Source: Spirogloea muscicola
Taxonomy: Eukaryota; Streptophyta; Zygnematophyceae; Spirogloeales; Spirogloeaceae
DNA: 64,000 bases
NCBI GenBank assembly: GCA_009602725.1
Contig: WELB01000165.1
Coordinates: 213,818 to 277,817 of the forward strand
Reading direction: 5' to 3'
The notes beneath the pieces are model-generated. The model did not search any database. It saw only the letters and a program-made list of their open reading frames with translations, and was not told where the DNA came from. The translations under genes and the position numbers were made by a program. Positions 1 to 12,151 of this stretch are shown here, in pieces (within the stretch, counting starts at the first letter, position 1; every line of letters begins with the position of its first letter).

Positions 1-325
1 TTGAAGTCGGCTGGCTCGCCGCGTCTGCGGGACACAGCCCGCCGCGCAAGCCTAGCCAATAGGTCAAGCCACTGGGACCCAAGAGCCCCGTGCACGTCCA
101 CCGCCAAGGGGACGAACTCGTCGGCAGGTGGGTGATCGGAGTGCTTGGCCGCCTTGCAGCGAGCGGCCTTCGAGGCAGCGTGGCCGGCCCGCGAGGCAGA
201 GAGCCCCAGGTTGGAGCGGTCGACCACATCGGTGGTGACTACATCGGCTATGATCCGCGCGCCACCTCCCGGCGTGGACGCCACCAGGTCCACACGACGC
301 GTATGGTGTCCGGCCGGAAAGGCCA
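1..325 (-). mobile_element. Retrotransposon RLE-domain fragment, family 1 (runs off window)
   Basis: Read on the minus strand, this stretch encodes the C-terminal endonuclease region of the same retrotransposon family as the element at 18450-20708. Recognisable pieces in order are HTRRVDLVAS, IIADVVTTD, KHSDHPPADEF and LAVDVHGALGSQWLDLL, matching HTRRADLVAI, IIADVVTAD, KYSDHPPGDAF and LAIDVHGAFGSGWLDLL in that element. The fragment starts abruptly next to a terminal hairpin sequence near 326, as expected of a 5'-truncated insertion into an older copy. It continues past the left edge of the window, so its 3' end is not visible. Confidence 0.75.
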
Positions 326-1340
326 GCCCAAAAGAATGGACAAGGTCTGAGGGAGCTTGAGTGAAGAGAGGGGCTGGCAGAAGCCAGCCAAAAAAGAATG
401 GACAAAATCCAAAGAGCTACAACATAGAAGAGAGGGGCTGGCAGAAGCCAGCCAAAAAAGAATGGACAAAATCCAAAAGAAGGGAAACACACTAGCTAGG
501 CATCGAGACAACTAGACATGACGGAACCACACGAAGTTCAAAACCCGCGGGTGAGCAACAGGTGCCGAAAAGAAGGGAAACAGAGAATAGGGGCTGGAAA
601 AGAAAGGGCTCGCCCATTGAGGATAGGGGCTGGACAAGCCAGCCCAAAAAAGAATGAACAAAGAACGAGAAGGGGGCCAGAGGAAGCCAGAGGAAGCGCT
701 AAGAAACCAAAGCAGACAAAGAAAGAAAGCAGCTACAAATCACTCAGTAACCCCTGCTAAGCAGCCGCAAATCAGAGAGGCTAGGGTCCTGGAAGTGGGT
801 CCCCTGGACAGAGCCAGAAAAACCAGCCCGAAAAAGATTGAACAGAATACGAGAAGAAAGTGCTCGCCCATTGAGAATAGGGGCTGGAACAACCAGCCCG
901 AAAAAGAATGAACAGAGTACGAGAAGGGGGCCAGGGGAAGCGCTAAGAAACGAAGCAGCTACGAATCACTCAGTAACCTCTGCTAAGCAGCCGCAGGTCG
1001 GAGATGCTAGGCTCGTTGAAGTGGGTCCCCTGGCCAGAGCCAGGAAAAGCCAGCGTGTTTTGGGCTGGCTTTTCCAGCCCCTATCCTCAACTGGCGAGCA
1101 CTTGGTTTTCCAGCCCCTATCCTCAATGGGCGAGCACTTTCTTTCTGACATTGGAGGGAGCTGGTTCTCTCTGGAAGAAAGAGGATTGAGGATAGGGGCT
1201 GGACAAGCCAGCCCAAAAAAGAATGAACAAAGAACGAGAAGGGGGCCAGAGGAAGCCAGAGGAAGCGCTAAGAAACCAAAGCACACAAAGAAAGAAAGCA
1301 GCTACAAATTACTCAGTAACCCCTGCTAAGCAGCCGCAAA
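326..1340. repeat. Cluster of retrotransposon 3'-end and hairpin modules
   Basis: No host gene is visible. Terminal hairpin modules in minus orientation lie near 366-414 and 428-475 (an almost exact tandem pair), 600-660, 860-915 and 1190-1232. A plus-orientation double module spans about 1060-1140. Minus-strand copies of the family's coding end, SDLRLLSRGY followed by a stop, occur near 740-775, 975-1015 and 1305-1340. The stretch is a pile of short 5'-truncated insertions in both orientations. Confidence 0.75.
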
Positions 1341-1537
1341 TCTCTGGAGCTTTCTTCTTCCGTGCCAATCTCTCGCCCGTCTGGCCGGGCGAGTCTTCTA
1401 GAAGGGCGGGCCGCGGTGTGCGCGCCATGCCGTTCGATGCGCTGCCCGACAATGCTTCGCGCCGTCCGATCCGGCCGCCGCTGTCCAGCCACCATTCCGG
1501 CCAAGTCACTGCACTGCAGCGCTCGACGACTGCCCGA

Positions 1538-1540
<3 letters not shown>

Positions 1541-1568
<28 letters not shown>

Positions 1569-1571
1569 GCG
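1541..1571 (+). repeat. CCG-rich trinucleotide tract in HSP90 5' leader
   Basis: A run of CCG triplets ends about 8 bases before the chosen HSP90C start codon. It probably lies in the 5' UTR. The wider interval 1341-1578 is GC-rich, shows no recognisable gene, and is presumed promoter plus 5' UTR. Confidence 0.55.
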
Positions 1572-1578
1572 GCGCTCC

Positions 1579-4500
1579 ATGCTAGCCGGCCTGCTCCGCG
1601 CCGCCGCCGTCAGCAGCGCCCTCAGCAGCACCGCCAGCACCCGCGGCAGCGTACTCGCGGCAGCACTCGCGCGCTGCAGCATGGCGCCCGCAGCCGCCCT
1701 GGCCTCGGCTGCCGGCCTCCGCGCCCCTGTGTCGCTGCCCAACGCCGCCGCCCACGACCCCGGCTCTGTACGCGAGGTGCGCAGCTTCGTTACGTCTGTC
1801 TACTCTGTCAAGCGCGCCCGCCCGCCACAATGGAATGCCATCTATCTTCGCCCCATAGGGGCTCGTCAAGCACTTCATGTGGTGACGCTTATTGCTCTTG
1901 GCGCCCCACAGTAGCGGGGTTGTCTATAGAAGCGACTCCGTGCTCGTCGCCCTGGAGTTCGCGTCCAGCTTGGGGCCTGTGCTTCTCGTGCTCGGCCGCG
2001 GGGTTCGTGGTGAGGGTTTAAGGCTTGCCAGAGCTGGATCACTTGACATCGAGCTGACTCTTAAGCCCTTCCCTCTTGCTCTCGCAGACTACTGCACGCT
2101 GCGCTTCCGGCTCGGCCAAGCTGGGTAGAGCGAGCGTCCAGGGCGCGAGGGGGCTGTCCGTCGCCGGCGGCCCTTCGGCCAGGCTGCTGCTGGCCCAAGT
2201 CCAGCTGAAGCACACCCAGCGTAGGCAGGCTGCTGCATCGATCCGCTGCGAGGCGACGGCTACTGCTGCTGCGCCTCCGGCTCAGCAGGAAGAAAAGTAC
2301 GAGTATCAAGCAGAGGTGAGAGGGCTGAGGTGATTTTCACTAGAGTGTGATTCGTAGCTCTGTGTGCATGGAGCTGGACCTCCTCGGCAGGCAGTCAATC
2401 TTGACCATAAGTTTCATGAGCGCAACAGGAATCTGGTCTAACACCTTGGCATTGTAAAGATGAAGTTAGTCGCTTTGGCGGGTTGAAAGTAGGCTGGCTT
2501 GTAGATTCTTGAAGTGCAGACAAGCTAATCAAAATTTGAAATTCACTGAGGAGCTTGGAGCCTCCAATGTCACAGGTTAGCCGCCTGCTGGACTTGATTG
2601 TGCACAGCCTCTACAGTCACAAGGAGGTCTTCCTTCGCGAGCTTGTCAGGTGAAGGCCTGTACCCATCAAATACGCCAAACAGCCTTGGCCTTCGCATAC
2701 TCCCGCCTCTTGAGATCTGAGCTTAGAGCTCAAGAGTGTGGAAACCTTATTTTTTCCTCTTGGGAGGGGGCTTTTGGGAGGGAAGCTGGGGTCATGGACA
2801 TATCTTGCTAGCCATATCCTATCCTACCAGGCTCACGCTGGTATCTCCCTCTGAGGAGTTCGGCTGGCAATTGCTAGTTATCTGAGCTAAACTATTTTCT
2901 GCTTGATCAGGCTGATAAGTATTCTTCAGGTCTTGGGGCACTAGAGGCTCTGTAAGGCTAGGAGACTGCATGAGATACGTTAGCCTCAGATCTTAAAAGG
3001 CTGTCAGATTGCAGATGTTTACCATGCAGGTCATTCTGGTCTGAATTCACGTCAATAATTGACATCTGGTGGCAGTGTTTTGATGCTCAGCAGCTGAACT
3101 GATGGTGCAGCAGCTTTGACTTCGAATTTTTGCATGCATTAATCAAGTCTTCTCCAGACAGTCACAGATACAGCTAAGGATTGACTCAATGTTTGTGCTT
3201 ACTTGGCTATTTATGACTTTTATGCCTGGTGCCCCAAATCCTACCTGCTTTCGCAGCAATGCCAGCGATGCATTGGACAAGTTGCGGTTCTTGTCCGTCA
3301 CGGATGGCAGTCTGCTTGCTGACGGCTCCGATCTCGTCATCCATATAAAGGCTGACAAGGCAGCGGGCACCATTACTATATCGTAAGCTTCTGTTCCTCC
3401 TCTACCTCGTATGCAGAATACTGTTATTTATATGCTGAGGAACCTTCTCAAGCCCAGTGTCAGTGCAACACTTTATACCCTTTGTGCCAGCGTTGGCTGT
3501 GAGCTCCACTCTATTGCACTCAATAAGAACAAACCACCAATTGTGAAATAAGATCTATTTCGTTTCATGTGGGTGCTGGCTCACAGTACGCGGTTCAGAG
3601 ATGTGCTTATTGGTTTGCGCTGATGCCAGGGACACAGGAATTGGCATGACCAGGCAAGAGCTCCAGGACAGCCTGGGCACCATTGCGCAGAGCGGCACTG
3701 CCAAATTTGTCCAGGCATTGAAGGTCGGTGCCAAATTGACAGTCCAGCCTAGTGGACGACGTGTAGCTGACAATGGCTTGTGGTTTGTGTAACCCAGAAT
3801 GTATACCAGAGTCTTTACCAGAATGAAAGTTGCAGCAGGTGTGATTAACAATCATCATGCTTATTGTGCAGGACAATAAGGACAACGAGGGCTCTGCTAA
3901 GGACAACAACCTCATTGGTCAATTTGGGGTTGGCTTCTATTCTGCGTTCCTGGTTGCCAACAAGGTACACTTTCTGGTACAAAGCTGGAGCAGTGAGTAT
4001 CAAGAGAGCAGCTACCTGAAATCTCACCTTGCAAGCAGCAGTCAGTCCGCGTCTTCACATGTCGTTGTGGGGGGATGAACGGATAGATCTGAGGCAATCA
4101 GATTCAAATCGAGTGGCAACCTAGAGTGCATTAATTGCTTGACAGATTGTGCAACTTTGTAAGTAAGGTGAGGACATGTAGCTAAAGTCAATACATGCTG
4201 TGCTGGCCCGTTGGAGGGTTCTTGGCCATCCATCATTTCACTGGTGCCATGGGTATGTGCTAGCTTATCTTTGGATTCGTGATTATCACAACAAGTAGCA
4301 ATGGCTCTGGTTGACTGGCTGAGGCACAACTTATCTGTATATTGTAGGTCACGGTGTCCACAAAGAGTGCTAAGGATGACAAGCAGTGGGTGTGGGAAGC
4401 AGAAGCAGAGCAGAGTAGCTACGTGATCAGGGAGGAGACAGATCCTGACAGGAAGCTCCCCAGGGGAACATCCATTACACTTCACATTAAGGTGAGTGTT

Positions 4501-7500
4501 GTTAGGGCAGCTTCTGTCAGCCGTCGTTGGCACCGCCGCAATGAGGCTCCAGTGGTGTGTCTGACCTTGTTCTGTCATTATGTGGGGTGAATGAGTTGTA
4601 CGACTGCCTGTCAGCAGTCAGGACCTTGACACATAGTGTTCCTGTCATTTTCCGGTTGTCGATTCTACATCAGTATCTCAAATCAACTTATCCCCCTAAA
4701 GTGAACAGTCATTTCAAGAGCAACTTATTCATCGCTGGTTGTATAAGGAGTAATTTATAGTCGTACAGCACAATATCTACTAGATAGAGTGTCGCAAGAT
4801 GCTACTATACTGCAGGCCATTAGGGAGGACTTTCTTCTAGACAGCCCTCTTAGCAACTTATTCAGAAATGTATCTCTGAACAGGCTGACGACGTCGGTGA
4901 GTACACGGATCCCGACAGGATCGAAGGCCTCGTGAAGAACTACTCTCAGTTCATCTCCTTCCCCATCTACTCGTGGAAGGAGCTCTCACGAGATAAGGAG
5001 GTACTCTATCAGTTTGATGATGTCCTCTCTCAGTCCCTGTAATGGCACTTCGTTGTGTTGTCTGGTCAAGCATCATGAGCAGCTCAATTTGCTAGTTTGT
5101 ATCCACTCATGCTGCACGTGACTTTCTTCAGGAGGAAGTTGAAGAGTTTGTCATGGCCAGTCCAGTAGTAGCCAGCCAGCAAGTTTGTAGAGCCATTGAG
5201 AGACCACTCACGCTTGACTGCTAAGTGAACAGGTGGAGGAAGACGAGGAGGTGAAGGAGGGCGAGGAGCCCAAGAAGAAGGTGAAGATAGTGAACAATCA
5301 ATCTAGTGCAAACTGCAATCTCACCTCATTTTGCAGCAATGAAAGCACTTTACAAGAGCAGTATTTGATTGGTGCTGGCTGCACAATGCTCTTCCCTGAA
5401 GTAAAATGTACCCTCTCATCTCTCAAGTCTTTCACACGTCACCTCTGCAGACGAAGACAATCCAGGAAAAGTACTACGATTGGGCCCTTGTGAATGACAC
5501 CAAGCCAATCTGGGTATGTAGCTATTGTTGCAATACATAAGTGTGTGAGCACTTGTAGGCATGGTTTGAGAGGTAGTAGTCCAGTCCAGACACATGTTTT
5601 TGAATTTTCCTGCAGTGGTGGACGTCTCACATCTACAGCTTCACGGTGCTGGGTCAGCCATCTGTTGCTTTTGAGTCCTCTGTGAATTGTCCCTACTGTG
5701 GCTCACGCAGATGAGGTCGCCAAAGGATGTGGCTGTGGAGGACTACAATTCGTTCTTCAAGAACACATTCCAGGAGTTTCTGGACCCCATGGCTTACTCA
5801 CATTTTACTACCGAGGTACTTCATGGAGCCATTTAGTACTCTTAAGTGGTCATGCAAAGTTACTTTTTGCTGTTCTCGCGCCATTTGACACACCAAATGA
5901 GCTTTTAATCAGCATGGAGGAACAGGTTTGCAGATTCTTAGACCCCCCTCCAGTTTACTCCATTCTCATGCATGTGGCTTTGAAATGGTGGAATGGTCAG
6001 GAAGAGACCAATGCTTGTCTGTTGCTCATGCTCAGTGCCTGACGCTGCTGTATTTTTTTTGTATTGCAGGGTGAGATTGAGTTTCGAAGCCTGCTCTTCA
6101 TTCCAGGGATGGCCCCCTTCAACCAGGACGAGTTGATGAATCCAAAAAGCAAAAACATCCGCCTGTATGTGAAGCGCGTCTTCATCTCCGACGAATTCGA
6201 TGGCGAGCTTGTGAGAGTCTATTCTCCGCCCCTCACCCGCTCGTCCGACACAGATCAACATGCATTCAAAATTTGTGGGCAAACAGAGGCAGACTTTCAG
6301 ACTTGTTGCGTGCATCACGTGTGTTTGCAGCTGTATGGCTCCCTCAGTCTCCAGTGACAAGCGCAGGTGTATGAGGTCACATACAAACTAACGACCTCAT
6401 ATGTAGCCATCCTGACACCCTCTGGCTTGTGTACGCTTTCCTTTCTCTGACTTGCAGTTCCCAAGGTACCTGAGCTTCATCAAGGGAGTGGTTGACTCCA
6501 ATGACCTCCCTCTGAATGTGTCCCGTGAGATCCTCCAGGAGAGCCGTGTTGTAAGTCCATATTTCCTCGTTCTTGACTGTCAAAGAGGCTGCCTGAGCTG
6601 CACAATTGTTGTGTTGGCTTGAAACCCTTGGATGTGAATGCTTGCTAGCATCCACAGTGGCAACTGTACTCTGTGCATCTGCACCTCATTTTGGCTTGGC
6701 AGCTTATGGTAGCATGAGGTAGCAATCTTTGCCCGACAATTGCAGCTCAACGTCGGTATTATTGAATAACAAGGAATAAGCCTTCCACGATTCTTATCCA
6801 GGTTCGGATAATGAAGAAGAGGCTCATTCGGAAGACATTTGACATGATTGAGGAGATTGCTTCAAGAGAGAAGTCCGAGGTATGGGTCTCTCCCACAGCA
6901 ACATGACTGCAATGTTGGTGCTTGGGCTTTGGTGGAAAGCTTTGTGTAGCCCACGATAGCTTGCTGACGCGCAATCTGCCAACCTGATGGGCTCAGTGTG
7001 ACCTTCATGGGTTCACCAGCAGTCTGGCATGTAGCTGCGGTTGGAGTAGCAAGTTGCTAGCTGCTATTAGTTCGATGGAACAATGTTGTTGCTGTGCTCC
7101 GCACCTTCCAAGAAGAGGCAGGCGGTTAAAAAGCAAGAGCTGGTGTTCATGCTGTCCAGTGGCTGAAAGTGTTTGCTGCCATTGTGCTGCACTTGCAGGA
7201 CTACATCACGTTCTGGAGCAGCTTTGGGAAAAACATCAAGTTGGGCTGCATCGAAGACTCTGCAAATCACACCAAGTTAGCTCCTCTTCTACGCTTTGCC
7301 TCGTCGAAGACAGATGGAGACGATTTGATCAGCTTGAAAGATTACATTGGACGAATGAAGGAAGAGCAGAAGAGCATTTACTACCTGGCGGCTGACACGC
7401 TGAAGTCTGCAAAGAGTGCCCCTTTTTTGGAGGCCTTGTCTAGCAAGGACTATGAGGTATGCCTGGTTGCTGTGTTGCTTGTGCCTGACTGCAAGCAGAG

Positions 7501-9240
7501 TCGGCTAAGCTTTCACTGCTGCAACAGCAAGACTGTGGCGCCTCAATGTGTTGACTGGTTCCTATTGATTGTTGGAATATTACCAGGTCTTGTTCCTCGT
7601 GGAGCCCATTGATGAGGTGGCCATCACAAGTTTGGCCTCTTTCGAAGACAAAAAGTTTGTTGACATAAGCAAGGAGGACCTGGACCTTGGTGGTGAGTGA
7701 CTTTACAATTTCAGATGCTGGCAGCTGGTGAAGGTCAGAGAAAGGCTTGAACAGTCTCAGAATTGTGTCAAAAATATGCACTTGTGTTGGAATCTTTCTC
7801 CCGAGGACTGCATAGCACCTTCCATGTGAGTTTGCATTTGCTGGTTGTCCATCATCAGCTTTTGGATAACCAAGGGCTTCCAGGCAATGCTCACTGCAGA
7901 GAACAGGCACATTGGGCAAAGCTTGGTAGGCATAGCAACAACAGGCTTAGCTCATAAGCCTGCTGTTGACTGAGCCGATCAATCGTCTGCAGGTGGAGAA
8001 GATGAGAAGGAGAAGGAGAAGCAGCTGGAGAAAGAGTACCAGCCGCTGTGTGACTGGATGAAAGGGGCACTGGGAGACAAGGTGGCCAAGGTCCAGATAT
8101 CCAAGAGGGTCAGCTCCTCGCCGTGCGTGCTTGTCTCTGGCAAGTTTGGGTGGTCAGCTAATATGGAGAGGTGGGTTGGCTACTCAGAAGCCTCAGCGCC
8201 TCAAAGCAAGGGTGACTCTTTCCCTGAATCTGTCGTTGTGACGTGCAAGAAAGCTCAGAGCTACTTTGGCCTGTGGACACAGGGCAGGCAGTCTGCATTG
8301 CACATTATCACCAGGTTGGGAGTCGCATGTCTAAGCCTTCATGTTGCTTACTGGCGCAGGTTGATGAAGGCTCAAGCCATGGGAGACGCATCACAGGTGG
8401 AGTTCATGAGGGGGAGACGTGTGCTGGAAGTCAACCCAAACCACCCCATTTTGCAAGACCTCAATGTACTGATGTCATCCCTGTTCCTTGCCTCGCCCTC
8501 CGCTTGTGAATGGAGCTCTTTGTTTCAGCCGATCTCCTTTGAAGCTGTTTAACACCCACCCATTGGCTGTCATCTCTGCTGTCTGCCTTGGAGGCTGCAT
8601 CCTCATGCCTAGGTGACACTTTGTGCATGGCTCCACACCGAGCCAGCACCACCCTCCGCCAAGTTGTCTAGGAACTGGCTTTGCAGTGCGGGTGCTTGTG
8701 GTGTTATTAGGTGGCGGAGTCTTTGTGTGAGATTATGCCACAAGTGCACGGCATGATGCTGAAGTCAGACGACATACCCAATGCAGGTGACTTGCAAGCA
8801 GTCACCAAATGATGCGCAAGCGAAGCAACTGGTGGAGTTGCTTTACGAGACGGCCCATCTGGCGAGCGGCTTCACGGTGAGTCAGTGGTCTGGAGATGAA
8901 GTGGGCGGCGTGCCCTTGTGAAGGCGGAGCTTTGGCAGAGCTTCTGGGGAACTTCTCAAGATCGAAGTAGCTCCTATATTGCAATGTCCCGTTTTAATTC
9001 CCTCACTCATGGAGTCCCGCATCCTGCGGCGTGTCTGTGCAGCCCGAGAACCCGGCAGACTTTGGAGGCCGCATCTACGAGCTGATGGGGCTGGCGATGC
9101 TGGGTGGCAAGAGGCCGGCAGCACAAGATGCGTCGCCTGTGGCGGATGCGACGCCGGCATCGTCAGGCGAAAGTGGAGAGGGTGAGAGCACGGTAGTGGA
9201 GGCCTCGGAGGTGAGGACGGAAGGAGACCCCTGGAAGTGA
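1579..9240 (+). CDS. HSP90C: Plastid-type HSP90 chaperone (HSP90C), about 20 exons
   Basis: ATP-dependent chaperone of the chloroplast stroma, HSP90 family. Exons in phase: 1579-1776, 2088-2315, 2576-2649, 3257-3382, 3630-3723, 3872-3964, 4348-4491, 4884-5000, 5233-5280 (or 5289), 5451-5513, 5711-5815, 6070-6210, 6458-6550, 6802-6879, 7199-7456, 7587-7692, 7993-8170, 8360-8465, 8787-8876, 9043-9240. The product is about 845 residues. Visible family motifs are [107 protein letters not shown] and [12 protein letters not shown]. The first 130 or so residues are rich in Ala, Ser and Arg and look like a transit peptide. The C-terminus EGDPWK carries the DPW ending known from plastid HSP90s, which together with the sequence pattern excludes cytosolic (MEEVD) and ER (KDEL-type) forms. 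Exon 1 and its donor at 1777 are the least certain part. Confidence 0.95.
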
Positions 9241-9848
9241 AGGAAAGAAGTGAGGCCACCCCTGGAAGTGAGGCCACAACACGGCAGCCCCTTTGACCCA
9301 GTCGATGTTTGAGGATTTTGGAGGCCAGGAAAACGGCCCTTTCCGACGATCGGCCGGCCGGGGGGTTATTGGGGGGGGGTGCTTAGACTGTGTACAACGG
9401 CCATGCACGGCCATGCTCCATGATTGAAAGAGAGAAGGCGCGCGGTGCGCATGAACTTGAAGCGAGGCCATGATTGAAAAAGCACGATTCCTCTCAATTG
9501 GCCGAGACGGCCAAGTACAGTAGCGTAGAAGGCGCTCGGTGCGCATGAGAATGAAAGGGGGGGCCAACTGGAGCCAACAGGAAGAAAGTGCTCGCCCATT
9601 GAGAATAGGGGCTGGAAAAGCCAGCCCAAAAAAGCATCAACAAAGGACGAGAACTGGGCAGGGGAAGCGCTAATAGAAACGATCACACAAAGAAACAGGG
9701 GTTGCTATTTCAGAGCAAGTCCGGTCGGGGCCGGTGGCGGCGGCTGTCTCGACGCGCCGCAGCGGTGGCGGCCTGGCACAGGCCCGGCTGCTGTTGTTGG
9801 AGGAGGAGCGGAGAGCAGAGTGGACGGGGGGAAAAGCCCAGGGGGCAT

Positions 9849-9870
9849 GCCCAGCGCTTTGGCGCTGGGC
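9849..9870. repeat. Perfect 9-bp inverted repeat with TTTG loop
   Basis: GCCCAGCGC, a four-base TTTG loop, then GCGCTGGGC form a perfect short hairpin. It sits in a GC-rich stretch (9720-10080) that does not resemble the retrotransposon modules. No coding context is recognised and its function is unknown. Confidence 0.5.
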
Positions 9871-11051
9871 CCACACGGGGTCGGTCACCTGGCGGCGGGC
9901 CACTCGAGAGCAACCCCAGAGAGAGTGGAAGCAAGGAAGGGTACGGGGGGGGATGGGGGCCCTCGAGCGGGTTGGGCAAGGCGAGGCGGCAAGGTACATA
10001 GCTGCAGATGTGGGCTGCGCAGCCGGGCTACCGCTTAGCCACGCGGCGGCGGGTGGGAAAAGCAGGTCATCCCAACGGACTGTGAGAGAGAGCTCGCTCT
10101 TCCACACCTTGTCAGTTATCTTTGGGCTGACTTTCTCTTCCTTTTCACGGCCCTCGCTCCCTTCTGGAGAGCCACTTTCTTCTATGGAGGAGCTCACTTC
10201 GGTCAATGTTGACGAAACGTCTCTTCCAGTAGAGGGCGATGGCTGTGATTGGCCAGCCCAGAAAAAGGATTGTAAGGGCAATGTAAGGCAATGGCGCTGT
10301 GAGAGGCCAGAACCAACGAAAGAACAAGGTCAGAAAGAGCCGCAAGGTACAAAAAGCACGAAACTCCTCTCCCTGACTTCCGTAAGAGAGAGCGTAAGCT
10401 CTTCCACAGGGGGCGAGGGCTGGGATGGGCCAGCCCACGAGATACTGAACGAGGCCCACAGGAAGCAGCTCGTCCAAGGAGCGAGGCTGGAAAACAACAG
10501 CTCTTATGATATAAGGCAGTAAGGAGAAGGAAGAGCAGCCCGCCCAAGAGAGTGTAGGAGGGAAGCAGCTCCCTTGGAGTGCCAATTCTTCTTCTGGAGA
10601 GGGGGGAGGGCTGTGAGAAGAAGTGGCACTCCTAATTGGGGCAAGGGCTGTGAGAGGCCAGCCCGAAGCAAGCAGCTCTTCCGATGTTAGGCAATGTGAG
10701 AGGCCAGCCCACAAGAATGCAGAAGGCACAAGGCAAGGAGTGGACAAGGAGTGAACTAGGTCCAGACAGGAAATGATCTTTCAAAGTATGACAATGGCTG
10801 TGAGAGGCCAGCCCGAAAGAAGCACCTCTTCAAATGAAAGGCAATGGCTGTGAGAAGAAGAAGTGGCTCTCCCAGTGAGGGCAAGGGCTGTGAGAAGCCA
10901 GCCCGAAAAGAATTGACAAGGGGCGAAGGGGCCAGACTACGAAGGGGCCAGAATTGCAATTCTCAAAACAGGGGTTAGGAAAGGCCAGCCACAAGGAAAG
11001 TACAAGGGCCGGAAGGTGCAGATAGCACGGAGTTCTGCGTGACTTCTGCGA

Positions 11052-11115
11052 AGAGAGAGAAGGCGCGCGGTGCGCATGAAATTAAAGCGAGGCCAATTCA
11101 AGCCATTACATTGTT
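11052..11115. repeat. GCGCGCGGTGCGC-core dispersed module (example copy)
   Basis: One clear copy of a module of about 60 bp: a GAGAGAAGGCGCGCGG-type core, then TGCGCATGAAATTAAAG, then GCCAATTCAAGCCATTACAT and TTGTTCAGGC. A second copy at 11632-11705 keeps both halves. Other copies of the core lie near 9431, 9527, 22861 and 41090, and in reverse orientation near 17555, 25894, 37188, 37581 and 42034. Part of the second half is recognisable at 37140, 37540 and 41995. Confidence 0.7.
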
Positions 11116-12151
11116 CAGGCAAAGGGGATGAAGGAGTCGAGATGAGAGCGGGGAAAACGATGAGGGCTCGTCCACAGATAGAGGAGCTCGCCCATAGAAA
11201 AGATGGCGCTGGCAGAAGCCAGCCAGAAAAGAATGGACAAAAACCAAAGAGCCACAACAGGTGCCGGAAAGAAGGGAAATACACAGCCAGAGGACAGAAA
11301 CCAAAGGGGGCGGCGAGGGCTGTGGAAGAAAGAAGAAGAAGAAAGTGCTCGCCCATTGAGAGTAGGGGCTGGAAAGGCCAGCCCAGAAAAGGATCAACAG
11401 GAAGGCCAGCCCAGGGGAAGAGGGAGTGGACGAGCTGCGAAGAAGTGGGGCGGAGAGAGGAAGAAAGTGCTCGCCCATTGAGAATAGGGGCTGGAACAAC
11501 CAGCCCGAAAAAGAATGAACAGAGTACGAGAAGGGGGCCAGGGGAAGCGCTAAGTAACAGAAACAAAGCTGCTACGAGACACTCAGTAACCCCTGCTAAG
11601 CAGCCGCAGATCAGAGATGCTGGGCTCCTGGAAGAGAGAAGGCGCGCGGTGCGCATGAGATTAAAGCTAGGCCAATTCAAGCCATTACATTGTTCAGGCA
11701 GAAAATGCAGAAAGTGCAAAGAATGCAGCGCAAAGAATGTGGCTACATGAAATGACGCCCTATACTAGGAGGGCCGGAGGTGCCACAGAGTGGGGGAAGC
11801 CGTGCTGACGGGAAGAGGAAGAGGAAGCGAGCACTCGGCAGAGAGGCCGGGGGGGGCGGTGAATGGCCGGGCCCGGGAAGAAGGAAGGCCGCTGAGGGCG
11901 CAGAGAAGGCGGCGCCGACCGCGCCAGCGGGGGGTGGCTGGGCGGCCGGGCGGGTGGCGCCCCGGGCCCCTTGACCGGACGGCCCCCCGGGCGCAGCGAA
12001 GCCCGGTCCCGCCCAGCCCGGCCGGGCACGCCCCCCGCCGCCGCGCCCGGGCCAGCCCCACCACTCCTTGTGCCGTCCCGCTCCGGCCACCACTGCCACA
12101 CCGTCCCGCTCCGCCCCGTCGCCGCCAGCGCCACCGCCCCCGCGGGAGGCC

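Larger units (their letters stand above)
9241..11760. repeat. Repeat-filled spacer between HSP90C and the STEAP-like gene
   Basis: No host gene is recognised. Hairpin modules in minus orientation lie near 9588-9640, 11206-11240, 11349-11390 and 11470-11515. Looser variants (GGCTGTGAGAGGCCAGCC type) lie near 10235, 10410, 10640, 10690, 10795 and 10885. A minus-strand coding-end fragment with the RGY-stop pattern lies near 11580-11615. Long open frames here, such as plus-strand 9734-10522, follow the low-complexity repeats and look non-coding. Confidence 0.7.

Noticed and set aside
326-1340. CRISPR array, suggested by regularly repeated short units with arms
   Set aside because: Units are in both orientations, differ in length and carry a retrotransposon coding end; the host is eukaryotic.
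9588-9640. Hairpin modules as MITEs with terminal inverted repeats
   Set aside because: The inverted arms are adjacent (a hairpin), not at the ends of an element, and most modules follow the retrotransposon UTR.
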